Shown in pieces: positions 39,601 through 46,691 of a stretch of DNA of 64,000 bases. Under the pieces are notes generated by a model. That model searched no databases and was not told where the DNA came from. It worked only from the letters and a program-made list of their open reading frames with translations. The DNA lies in NCBI GenBank assembly GCA_961205875.1, contig OY540818.1, positions 13,800,761 to 13,864,760 of the forward strand. Reading direction: 5' to 3'. The first letter of the stretch is position 1; each line of letters begins with the position of its first letter. Source of the stretch: Sialis fuliginosa (taxonomy: Eukaryota > Arthropoda > Insecta > Megaloptera > Sialidae). A program made the position numbers and the translations under genes.

Positions 39601-39777
39601 TCCGAAACCATTTTCTTGTCTGTGTAAGTAAAGACTTCTCGGACCTCTCGATCCAGGGGGCAAAGGTACAACTCCCAATGGCTGAGATCTTCTGGGCGGG
39701 GCCTGAGGTGTCTGACCCTGCGGCGGCGTACGTTGTTGATTCGATCCAGAATTGCCGACCTCTTGAAATACAGGATT
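21577..39777 (-). CDS. RhoGAP19D: ARHGAP21/23-type Rho GTPase-activating protein, partial gene (14 internal exons)
   Basis: Minus-strand gene; exons in transcript order are 39777-39562, 37675-37442, 36508-36231, 35910-35512, 35361-34540, 34436-34171, 33239-33132, 32195-31956, 31297-30929, 30338-30273, 29749-29626, 29445-29356, 21872-21731 and 21666-21577. All have AG/GT borders and matching phases, and the sum is 3444 nt without a stop. Residues ~47-150 form a PDZ domain (carboxylate loop GFGF at 57-60, then [11 protein letters not shown], then PMDTIFVK and [14 protein letters not shown]), a signature of vertebrate ARHGAP21/23. Residues ~1104-1148 start a PH domain. The order PDZ, long linker, PH is that of the family, whose RhoGAP domain follows the PH. 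By family knowledge the fly protein is a lateral-membrane Cdc42 GAP tied to cadherin junctions. The initiator exon, the second half of the PH and the catalytic domain are not visible. Orthology is strong from the PDZ; the symbol is by homology to Drosophila. Confidence 0.92.
21731..21872 (-). CDS. RhoGAP19D: RhoGAP exon 13: start of PH domain
   Basis: Acceptor tttttttacag|TAATAG, donor AGATAGAAAG|gtgagt; one base in, none out. A Ser/Gly-rich lead ([16 protein letters not shown]) is followed by [20 protein letters not shown]. The K-E-G-x-L-x-x-K pattern is the first beta strand of a PH domain, and in ARHGAP21 a matching REGWL...K...V segment sits at this place. In that family the PH domain binds Arf GTPases and phosphoinositide membranes. 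Confidence 0.92.
22448..22597. mobile_element. hAT-type MITE (150 bp)
   Basis: The termini CAGGGCCGTAA and TTACGGCCCTG are inverted over 11 bases. The interior is GC-rich near the ends (gccggggcag / ctgccccgg, also inverted). The flanking 8-mers (cccctgtc and ttcctgtt) are only partly alike, so the target duplication has decayed. Confidence 0.65.
24660..25193. repeat. 'gggttccg' repeat, copy 1
   Basis: It begins agggttccgaag and ends cttcggaaccct, a 12-base inverted end. Near the right end is gacggacggacgacaaag, typical of a very common lepidopteran repeat. It is non-coding and its class is not certain. Confidence 0.45.
26602..27657. mobile_element. hAT-like foldback element, copy 2
   Basis: The left end is CAGTGGCGAGGCGTG. 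The palindromic core 26755-27500 is centred at 27127/27128. Similarity to copy 1 continues to about 27657 and then stops before the right hAT-type terminus. Flanking tracts 26330-26410 and 27810-27900 share 'acttgaa...aagtactt' motifs, which suggests insertion into another repeat. Confidence 0.72.
28297..28446 (+). CDS. Conserved 49-aa ORF inside TIR element, copy 1
   Basis: ATG to TAA with product beginning [20 protein letters not shown] and ending [15 protein letters not shown]. It aligns without gaps to the ORF at 41767-41916 and stops at the same codon. By my count 18 of 150 bases differ, in 17 codons, 8 of them synonymous; changes such as D/E, L/M and K/Q are conservative. The short 3' part of the elements carries an 11-bp indel while the ORF has none. 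No family recognised. It may be a captured exon, a transposase remnant or chance. Confidence 0.4.
   Translation: MSGIIKDLTNLLANKHFQLRYQTYMTVLLEFVDDFDKFRARVEGKYKRY
28297..28632 (+). mobile_element. TIR element carrying a 49-codon ORF, copy 1
   Basis: The left end (ATGTCCGGTATCATAAAGGA...) and right end (...TCCTTTATAATACCGGGCAT) are inverted repeats over roughly 60 bases with some mismatches. The interior includes a 49-codon frame starting in the left TIR. A second copy lies inverted at 41631-41916. It is too small for a transposase, so non-autonomous; the superfamily is not determined. Confidence 0.65.
29356..29445 (-). CDS. RhoGAP19D: RhoGAP exon 12: pre-PH segment
   Basis: Acceptor tataaatatag|TACTTA, donor TTTTTCGG|gtgaga; one base in, two out. 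It encodes [20 protein letters not shown], then [11 protein letters not shown] 7483-bp intron follows before exon 13, and the two-base/one-base phase join (GG|T) is kept. Confidence 0.88.
29626..29749 (-). CDS. RhoGAP19D: RhoGAP exon 11: basic helix and QQQQ
   Basis: Acceptor gtttcactag|GAGAGG, donor CTGCGAAG|gtgagt; two bases in, two out. It encodes [20 protein letters not shown], then [20 protein letters not shown]. One of the other two frames contains an early stop; this frame fits both neighbours. The acidic [10 protein letters not shown] run resembles CK2-type sites by composition only. Confidence 0.9.
30273..30338 (-). CDS. RhoGAP19D: RhoGAP exon 10: 66-nt micro-linker exon
   Basis: Acceptor aataattacag|TTTCGA, donor TTAATTG|gtaagt; two bases in, one out. 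It encodes [21 protein letters not shown]. It is too short to stand alone, but both splice sites are strong and it bridges the phases of exons 9 and 11 exactly. Confidence 0.85.
30929..31297 (-). CDS. RhoGAP19D: RhoGAP exon 9: Asn/Thr-rich linker
   Basis: Acceptor cactctacacag|ATCATC, donor TCACCAG|gtagat; two bases in, one out. It begins [20 protein letters not shown], passes through an Asn/Thr-rich stretch ([15 protein letters not shown]), and ends in a more ordered part, [20 protein letters not shown], then [17 protein letters not shown]. The frame runs open upstream into the intron to an in-frame ATG at 31373. That ATG lies before the acceptor and is not used in this model. Confidence 0.9.
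31956..32195 (-). CDS. RhoGAP19D: RhoGAP exon 8: conserved [14 protein letters not shown] segment
   Basis: Acceptor attttatag|ATATGC, donor GTCTCTG|gtaaga; two bases in, one out. It is GC-rich for the region. It encodes [20 protein letters not shown], then [19 protein letters not shown] and [13 protein letters not shown], an Arg-rich block that looks more constrained than the flanking Ser-rich linker. The function of this block is unknown to me. Confidence 0.92.
33132..33239 (-). CDS. RhoGAP19D: RhoGAP exon 7: short linker exon
   Basis: This 108-nt exon has acceptor taaaaaatag|GTCGAA and donor CCGACAG|gttagg, with two bases in and one out. It encodes [19 protein letters not shown], then [16 protein letters not shown]. 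It was found by hand between exons 6 and 8. Its phase and the SKQLH...PPEGYK pattern, which reads like the conserved linker of this family, are the evidence. Confidence 0.85.
34171..34436 (-). CDS. RhoGAP19D: RhoGAP exon 6: conserved RYPPVVSRR segment and Arg/Glu-rich helix
   Basis: Acceptor attttaacag|GTACCC, donor AGTGGTG|gttagt; one base in, one out. It encodes [20 protein letters not shown], then [20 protein letters not shown] and a charged stretch, [18 protein letters not shown], that looks helical or coiled-coil. The intron to exon 5 is only 103 bp. The low tolerance for frame errors across the exon 5/6 join (…DEN-R-YPP…) supports both borders. Confidence 0.92.
34540..35361 (-). CDS. 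RhoGAP19D: RhoGAP exon 5: largest exon, Ser-rich linker
   Basis: This 822-nt exon has acceptor atgcgtttcag|GATGAC and donor GAAAATAG|gtaatt. It takes one base in and gives two out. It encodes ~274 residues dominated by Ser, Thr, Lys and acidic runs, including [46 protein letters not shown] and [16 protein letters not shown]. The end, [12 protein letters not shown], joins exon 6 as RYPPVVSRR. It is probably an intrinsically disordered interaction and phosphorylation region. A downstream ATG early in the exon is internal, not the start. Confidence 0.93.
35512..35910 (-). CDS. RhoGAP19D: RhoGAP exon 4: disordered linker
   Basis: Acceptor ttttgcag|AAATGA, donor GTTGCAAG|gtgcat. It takes one base in and gives two out, which fits exons 3 and 5. 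The ~133 residues are rich in Ser, Asn, Tyr and Arg ([33 protein letters not shown]). The RRRAS piece is a basophilic-kinase-type phosphorylation pattern by eye only. No globular domain was recognised. Confidence 0.9.
36231..36508 (-). CDS. RhoGAP19D: RhoGAP exon 3: linker after PDZ
   Basis: The exon enters in phase 0 at tgttccag|TATTTT and leaves with two bases at TTCCATAG|gtatgt. A second AG ten bases further in (tattttttag|AAACAG) would break the frame with exon 2, so the upstream AG was chosen. It encodes [14 protein letters not shown], a Gln/Leu stretch ([15 protein letters not shown]) that may be a short helix, then a Pro/Ser-rich low-complexity segment ending EPANFH. No catalytic motif is present. 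Confidence 0.88.
36838..36963. repeat. 126-bp near-perfect palindrome in PDZ-linker intron
   Basis: The left arm 36838-36878 (ggatcttggcttctggttgt...) and right arm 36923-36963 match as inverted repeats at 40 of 41 positions. The loop contains 'aacgtttcgtcacacattgc'. A fragment of the same family precedes it at about 36705-36745, and a diverged copy is at 13168. It sits in the intron between exons 2 and 3. Confidence 0.75.
37442..37675 (-). CDS. RhoGAP19D: RhoGAP exon 2: second half of PDZ domain
   Basis: This 78-codon exon is in phase 0 at both ends (acceptor ttgtttag|GCTGCT, donor CAAAGG|gttagt). It encodes [20 protein letters not shown], then [14 protein letters not shown], then [20 protein letters not shown] and DDVLQR. 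These match the PDZ beta-C to beta-F strands, with the G-D-R-I-V-A-V-N-G turn. The exon is markedly GC-rich against AT-rich introns. The intron after exon 1 splits the domain just past the carboxylate-binding loop. Confidence 0.95.
38870..39525. repeat. 'gggttccgta' repeat, copy 2, degenerate
   Basis: The left part reads 'acaagtgcgagtagaactcg' then 'gagggttccgtacc'; the right part has 'acagacagacagacggacaa' then 'aaaggttccgttttt'. This left and right order is that of a widespread lepidopteran repeat. It occupies much of the intron between exons 1 and 2. Confidence 0.5.
39562..39777 (-). CDS. RhoGAP19D: RhoGAP exon 1 of those visible: linker and first half of PDZ domain
   Basis: This 72-codon exon is in phase 0 at both ends. 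Its acceptor is ttaattacag|AATCCT and its donor GAAGAT|gtaagt. It opens with NPVFQEVGN and a Gln/Pro-rich stretch, then residues 47-72 read [19 protein letters not shown] and IVYPPED. The GFGF loop binds the C-terminus of a PDZ ligand, and the [11 protein letters not shown] run is characteristic of ARHGAP21/23. It has no start methionine and is preceded by a good acceptor, so at least one upstream exon exists. None was found up to 64000. Confidence 0.93.
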
Positions 39778-40250
39778 CTGTAATTAAAAACAAACAAAGA
39801 TAACAATCTATCATAAAATTATATACATATTTTTGCAAATATATTTTTTATAGTTTTATATTTATCGGTAGATATATACACGGTATCTTATACAACATAA
39901 ACTTTAACTTTATATCGCGTAAAAGTTTGTTAAAATCAACTCGAATAAGTATATATAAATAACGTAAGCTCAAAACAGTGTTTAATAAAGTAATATACAA
40001 AGTAAAATGTGCTTTGAGTTTTAGGTACAACTTTTGTATAATGTATTACAGGTATTATTTAATTTTTTTGTCAGTTAGTTAATTTGATATCTGAATAAGG
40101 TTTGTTTACAGTGAATACTTTCTCCTGAAAATATGTAGTATAATCTCACAATCAGCGTTAACAAACATTTACGTATGAAAACGTATTCCCACAATTTATT
40201 ATCTAAACATATTTCAAATGATGTTAGACACACGCAGACAAACAGACGCC

Positions 40251-41193
40251 GGTACTTGTTAATTGTATCCCATGCGTTTTGAAAAAACTAAAATCACTAG
40301 GAAAATAAAGTAAGTATAACTGTAGATAGGCAAGTCTCATGTATTAAATAATATGATCAGCGCCAATGTGAATAAAGTTTAAACTAATAATTTCAATATT
40401 ATTAAAAAGCTGATAAATAAATAAAACAAGAATTTTACATGAAACGTATTTATTAATTTATATAGCATCAAGAGCAGAAATTGATCGGTAAATATTTAGG
40501 TATGAAGCTCGAATTAAAAATTCTAATTGTCGTATTTCAGAACATAATAATATTTCACTTCCCACCACAACTATAGTTTAAAAATTTATTGTTGTAGTAT
40601 TTCGATGTGTTAACAGAAATTCATAAACCTAACCTAACCTACTGAGAAGAACCAATCTATCTGGACTACTCTAACTTAAACTAAATTTAAATAAACATGT
40701 ATTGTTATACCCTTTACACAAATCAAAATGATTTAACTTTCATCATATAAAATTTAATTATTGCTCCGTTTTCCAAAACTACAATGACATATACCTATAT
40801 GTAAATGTTTAAAATGTCATATCTAATATAAATGAATATTTCAACTAATAATACACACTTTAATCACATTGGCGCTTATCAAATAAAATTATACATAAGA
40901 CTTGCCTATCTACAGTTAGAATTACTTTATGTTCCTAGTGATTTTAGTTTTTTCAAAACGCATGGGATACAATTAACAAGTACCAAATTAATAAATACGT
41001 TTCATGTAAAATTCTTGTTTTATTTATTTATCAGCTTTTTAATAATATTGAAATTATTAGTTCAAACTTTATTCACATTGGCGCTGATCATATTATTTAA
41101 TACATGAGACTTGCCTATCTACAGTTATACTTACTTTATTTTCCTAGTGATTTTAGTTTTTTCAAAACGCATGGGATACAATTAACAAGTACC
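40251..41193. mobile_element. 943-bp foldback element with 8-bp target duplication
   Basis: The ends GGTACTTGTTAATTG and CAATTAACAAGTACC are bordered on both sides by CAGACGCC (40243-40250 and 41194-41201). Inverted arms cover 40251-40460 and 40985-41193 with few differences. Between them, about 40835-40984 is a further partial copy in the right-arm orientation, also ending in ACAAGTACC, so the right end is present twice in tandem. The 8-bp duplication suggests a hAT-type integrase. The open frames in it are not protein-like. Confidence 0.8.
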
Positions 41194-41630
41194 CAGACGC
41201 CTAATGAAACCTACAAGAAACATCTGCGACTTTTTTCAAAGATTTATCGCCAGTGTTTTTAGGCAAGACACGCCTTCTGAACATAAAAAAAAAAAAAACA
41301 TTAATTTTATTCACAATACATTTTCATCGGACATGTCGCTGAAATACGTAAACCACAAGAACTCGGTTAGCAAATCACTGCTATAGGAAGTATTTTTAGA
41401 GATGTTACAATATAATGATGTTATTGTGATGAACATCTGTTACCCGCACAGGGGTGGATCTAAGCAAAGCTCACAGAACTTCTAATCAAAAGCCCTCAAA
41501 GATATAGTTTGTATTTTTTGTGTTAGTACCTACTTATAATAATTTATTTCTAAGTAATAATAACTTTAAAGCGAGGCATACTAAAGTGAACTATAGGAGT
41601 ACCTAAATTACAATTATAAACATAGCATAT

Positions 41631-41916
41631 GCTAGCAAGCACTTTCAAATGGGGTATTAATTCTGAACTAATATCTATGGAATTTAGAGCAGTGATACTT
41701 CAACTAATTGTAACACAGTTGGCATCTTTGACCATATAAAATAATTTTCATAATATCACCACTGTTTTAATACCGTTGGTGTTTATCTACAACGCGTGCG
41801 CGAAACTTGTCAAACTCTTCAACAAACTCTAAAAGAACTGTCATATAAGTTTGATATCTCATTTGAAAGTGCTTGCAAGCTAGCAAATTTGCGAGATCCT
41901 TTATAATACCGGACAT
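41631..41916 (-). mobile_element. TIR element carrying a 49-codon ORF, copy 2
   Basis: Reverse-oriented relative of 28297-28632. Its ORF-side terminus is intact to the ATG. The opposite end is truncated after 'gctagcaagcactttcaaat', losing the outer ~40 bases of that inverted repeat. Confidence 0.6.
41767..41916 (-). CDS. Conserved 49-aa ORF inside TIR element, copy 2
   Basis: The product begins [20 protein letters not shown] and ends [15 protein letters not shown], with the same length and stop as copy 1. The frame is open a further 26 codons upstream into the host hAT-like sequence (to 41994), but that extension is not shared by copy 1, so the shared ATG at 41916 was chosen. No known domain was recognised. 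Confidence 0.4.
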   Translation of the reverse strand: MSGIIKDLANLLACKHFQMRYQTYMTVLLEFVEEFDKFRARVVDKHQRY

Positions 41917-43289
41917 TAGAGTGTTGAATGCGCGAAATACAGAAGGGTTGTTTGGGGGGTCATGTCCCCCACAGCCCCTCCTACCTAGATCCACGCTTGG
42001 TCATGTACTCCATGAGACATACTGCAAAAATTATGGGAGAGAAGCCACTACCCGTTTGTTGAATTTTTATTATTTCTGGATTTTATGTATGAGGATTTTT
42101 ATTTGAGTTGTTTTTTGTAGTGTATCAGTATATAGTTTAATAAAAAAATATTCATTTCATTCAATTCAAAAAACATAGCAAAAAAACATAGCGAAAATGT
42201 TTTCAATTTTTTTCTAAAAACTCTAGACGTGAATCTTCCAAAAGTTAGACCGCCCCTGTATTTACGCTAGATCTAAGTTGATGCTGGATTTTGTAAAACA
42301 CGATGATTGATCAAGACCGTATTATTTCTTCGAATTGAATAAATAAACTCGATCAGAAAGATTTGTTCTAAAATGTTTACAAAACCGTGATTGATTCTTT
42401 TAATGCACCGTCTACCGTACACTATTATTATTAGGTACTGAACTTTTTACCGTTTCATGTCAAAATATTTATTTATTTGAATCAATGCTTAATTATTGTA
42501 ATTATCATTGGCGTACGTATATATATAATAACTTTTTATATAAATTAATGTATAACGCAAAAAGAAAATCAAAATAAAATCGATGTATATTTTAAATGAT
42601 ATAAAAAATACTGCAAGATATTTATAAAGTATCTGAAAAATACATCTAAGTATATAATATTAAAAAAATCTCACAATCAATTATCCGTATTTAAAAACCT
42701 TTTCTATTTGAAAAATACCAAATATTAATGATACGGTCAATTTGAATTCCTATTATTAAATTACGAGACATTTTGATAACCACGAAATTCTATTTTCGCT
42801 AATTTTATAGCTCTCTTGCTTGATTTTCGGCAGCTGCAATTAGTAAAAGAATGTGTATATAAAAATGACAACATTTTTTGCTTTAAAAATAAATACTTAC
42901 AACCGAAATAAAATAAAAATCATATACAGTTATGCAATATCATTTCAACTACTTACAGTATAAAATAAGTTATCATTATTACAGCTATTTAACTTGATAG
43001 GATCTACATAAATACAAAAATGGAATTCTTTCATTATCAAAGTATATGAACCGGTCTGAAGCCAAAACGACGAACTTCACTTTTGTATACTAAATAAAGG
43101 AAGGAAGTACTGGATAATCGCAATACTCCGTACAGATTTTTTTCCATTTGTATGTAAACAATAAAATCAAGCGATAATTCGTTAATAAATGATTGTTTAA
43201 TTTAAATAATTCAAAATAGTGAGAAGTTCTAAAATATTTTCAATTGATTATATTTTCTGATCAACTCATATTTCAAATCTTCACATATA

Positions 43290-43871
43290 TGGGCAAATCC
43301 ACAGAACGTGGCCGCATTAGCTTTAAATTAAAATACTCAAATGCTTCTTCAAAATGGAACATTGAACGCACACTCTTCTATGTCGTCTCAAAATCTTCGT
43401 AACAAAGAGAAGAATAATTGGTCTCAATTTCAGGAGTGTGCTTCGGATGTTCCAAAAGTTACAGCAAATAAACCAAATAAAAAACGCTGAAATTGCCGTT
43501 CGCTGGATAAAACAATCGCGCATATGAAATGTAAGAGGTGTGCGCCTTTGAAACTCCGGGAAAAGGTTCATTGTACCAAAAAACATGTCCAGTAAAAATT
43601 TCAAATTCATTGGTTTGAATCTGAGATAATTGCGGTGGTATGAATTTTTCTTTTTTTAAAAGTTCCATTCTGAAAACGTGAAAATAACCGATTTTTCAAT
43701 GCAAATTGTGCTGCAGTTTTTATATGAATCAAGCAATCGACTTGTAACTCCATGTTTACATCCGCAATAAAGTATACTTTGAGTTCGTGTACTTATGGGT
43801 GGGTAATATACATTCCCACACGCGCACTATTGCCGTTCCCCCAAAGCGGCTACGTTCTGTGGATTTGCCCA
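43290..43871. mobile_element. 582-bp TIR element with TATA/TA flanks
   Basis: The ends TGGGCAAATCCACAGAACGT... and its inverse match over 26 bases with one mismatch. TATA lies just outside each end (43286-43289 and 43872-43875), which could be a TA or TATA target duplication. The class is not assigned. It contains a minus-strand frame at 43459-43668. Confidence 0.7.
43459..43668 (-). CDS. 69-aa ORF with exon-like start inside TIR element
   Basis: ATG at 43668 directly follows a splice-acceptor-like cacgttttcag. The product starts MELLKKEKFIPPQLSQIQTN and includes FTGHVFWYNEPFPGVSKA. The first 50 or so residues have protein-like composition and the end (FYLVYLL) does not. A captured gene fragment or remnant of the element's own protein is possible. 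No family recognised. Confidence 0.3.
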   Translation of the reverse strand: MELLKKEKFIPPQLSQIQTNEFEIFTGHVFWYNEPFPGVSKAHTSYISYARLFYPANGNFSVFYLVYLL

Positions 43872-45435
43872 TATACTTATTTTCCATAGTATACCTATAT
43901 TGTTTAAGTTTGAGTTATAACAGTGCACCGATGTATTCTAAATAGAACGCTTCCAAATACATTTAAATTTAATGGTATATTTACCATCAAAAAACCACAG
44001 AACTGCAGATACTTAAAACCGACAAAACGAGCTGCATAAAATATCATTCAACAACAAAACCAAAAGTCTCAAGCATTGTTTTGCAGTCATCCCGCTTTAT
44101 TATGCAATCCCATTCAATGCGAATAACGGTTTTCGATACGCTATACTCGACTTTTATTTATTTTTGTTTAAACCCAACAAGAATCGAGCCGGGTGATTCA
44201 TTAGCAATACGCGCGATATCAGTGCCCGAGGCTTTGCAACGAGTCTCTTGGTTTTCGGATGTCCACATAAGGTAATGTGTAAAACACCGACATAGAAAAA
44301 AAAAACTGTAACGAATAACCGGTAGCTTTCTTATCGACATTTAATACTTTTAAATTGAGTAATTTTCTTAAACGGCTAAGCCGGCGAAAAGTGTGAAAAA
44401 ACTATAAATCATATTTATTTGATACTAAATGATTTTTGATAAGTATTATAATTTATTTATAATTGAGAATTTAAATTTGTTTCAACTTTATTATTTTCTT
44501 AAGCTAATTGTATAATAAAATATAATTTTATATCTAAATGAAATAGGTATTTGACTACAAAATTCATATAAGAAACGTTCTTGTGTGTATTTGCATCTGA
44601 TATTTTAACCTACTTATTCATTTTAATTCATAATTTATAATAACTATCTCACAAGATAGAAATATTAACGACACGGTATTAAAAACGTCAGAGCAAAAAT
44701 CTAGCGATTTAATTTGTCAACGAATAAGATGTTACAGCACTCACATCAAAAACTACGGTTTGAATTATAGTCTACTTGGAGAAACATAAAAAATAAAAAA
44801 AGCTAAAAACTTCCTACCTGTGGATAAAAATAATAGTAGATACATATTACATTTAATATTTTCTTCTATAATTACGTATTTTTGCATTAAATCTACGATA
44901 ACAAATTTAAAATAGAAAACTGTAATTGCCTTATAGTTACAGATTGCTTACAACATAATAAATTCACATTGAATTTTCGCATGGAGTAAAACAACATTGT
45001 TAACTACAAACAATACAATTTTTTTCACAATTTCTATAGTACTTTGAGTATGTAATTTGCAAACTAAAAAATACACAACCCACCGGTGTAAAACAAAAAT
45101 AATAACGTACGCGTTTGTTTTTTCCCCGTATAAAACACGATTTCCTTACAATGTTGTATTTAAAAAAATCACACATTTTACTGTAAAATATCTGCAGGGC
45201 AGATACAATTTAAACAGAATAATTGTAATTGTCTATATACAGGATCATTTCAAAGTGCTTCTGTTGTTGTAAAGGTTTTTTTTATTTTTGAGATTATACG
45301 TTTCTATTTGGGCTTCACATTAGACAAGACAAAAATTCGTCTCGTGTGAATTTTCTTTTTTTTTTTTTTAAATAATAATTTTTCCAATTATTTTCACGTT
45401 CATAGAGATATTTTAAAATATAACGAACCTTGTAT

Positions 45436-45525
45436 ACAGTCGAACTCGGTTATAGCGATTTTCTAGAGACCGCAGGTTTTATATCATTATAACGAAGTGA
45501 TATTGTAACCGAAGCCGGGCAAAAA
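45436..45525 (+). mobile_element. pogo/Tigger-like terminus
   Basis: TA followed by CAGTCGAACTCGGTTATAGC resembles the termini of pogo-type elements ('cagt...acctcg.tataacga'). A partial inverse ('cattataacgaagtgatatt') is 50 bases on. Only a fragment. Confidence 0.35.
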
Positions 45526-46243
45526 ACCAAAAACCAACTACAGGTGATTTTTGTATCACATAAAAAACCATTTTATTCAGATGTTGTTACAATGCTAAGG
45601 TAATAAAAAATATATATTTCAGTAGGCATTAAAAAATTACATTGTATTCAAAATAATTAGAAAATTTACGAAACTGAAAAATGTTAAAACGTTGCTATAA
45701 ATTCAATCATTTTGTCTTCTGAATTGATTTTTTTACACCGTATCCAAATAAACGGAAAAAAAATACATTTGGCGTGCGTTATTATGAATAGGAATGACTA
45801 TATTCTTACACCTGTTGTCCGTAGACAATAAAACATAACACGAAACTAATAAAGAAGTTTGTTGGCAGAATAAAAACAAATTATAAACAGTTTCATCCCA
45901 TTATAAATATTTCAAAATAGCTAACAATAAAATTAAGTAACCTAATTTTTAAAATACGACGTAAAAAATAGCAAGGTGCTTTATTACAACATGTGCGCAT
46001 TTTTCCTTCTCACCTGCTGCAAATTTAATTAATTCAGCCCAAAAATATACACAATAGGGGCATTTATATACTTTCTTATCTTGGTTTTATAAATTCGCGG
46101 AAATAGAAAAAATAATAAAATGATATTCCTACATTTTTTCATTAACAATAAAAAATTTAAATAGAAAATCATCCATCTTTTTATTATACTATTGAAATTA
46201 GGTTGCAACGTGGATAAAAATATAATAAAACGTTCAAGTTGGG

Positions 46244-46527
46244 CATGATAGGGTTCCGTATCCATTCTCACTAATATTATCTACTTGATATAATACGAAG
46301 CAAGAACTATTTCATGTTGACGGAAGATGTGTACGTACACTTTACTGTCTAGGAGAGGGGAGCCCAAAAATTATTTTTTCATCTTATCATTTCTATTTTT
46401 TGGTCATCAATTAATGTTCGTATACCAAATTTCATCTCAATGAGAATGGGGGAGGCTGTGACATATATACAGACAGACAAACACACAGAGCGAAGTCATA
46501 GGGTTCCTAGTTTTTTACGGAACCTAG
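46244..46527. repeat. 'gggttccgta' repeat, copy 3
   Basis: The left end is 'gatagggttccgtatccatt'; the right end is 'acagacagacaaacacacag', then 'gaagtcatagggttcctagt', then 'ttttttacggaacctag'. It is of the same repeat family as 24660 and 38870, and non-coding. Confidence 0.5.
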
Positions 46528-46534
46528 TAATAAT

Positions 46535-46691
46535 AAAGGGCGTAGGGGAATAAGCATATGAAAATTGCCCCCGAAAGACATTGGATAGAAATTTTCAGGA
46601 TATGTTGATCATAAAAATACTAAGATATTGAAAATTTCAATCCAATATCTTTCGGGGGCAATTTTCATATGTTTATCCCCCTATGCCCTTT
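46535..46691. mobile_element. 157-bp palindromic MITE
   Basis: Inverted arms of ~60 bases start AAAGGGCGTAGGGGAATAAG on the left. A shared core, gaaaattgcccccgaaaga, occurs on both sides. No target duplication is visible. It directly abuts the end of the 'gggttccgta' repeat. Confidence 0.6.

Larger units (their letters stand above)
41449..41997. mobile_element. Probable hAT-like element hosting a nested TIR element
   Basis: The left end CAGGGGTGGATCTAAGC and the right-side text cctacctagatccacgctt are imperfect inverses sharing GTGGATCTA. The TIR element with the 49-aa ORF lies inside. No clean 8-bp duplication was found, so the boundaries are approximate. Confidence 0.45.
39778..43289. other. 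Upstream of first visible RhoGAP exon: repeats only
   Basis: Apart from the two elements listed at 40251 and 41449, I see no exon. The RhoGAP initiator exon should lie on the minus strand somewhere above 39777, ending in phase 0, but could not be identified. Confidence 0.35.

Noticed and set aside
39558..39838. Minus-strand frames of 82 and 103 aa over the PDZ exon
   Set aside because: They are alternative frames of exon 1. Only the frame with GFGFTLRHF matches the PDZ and the phase of exon 2.
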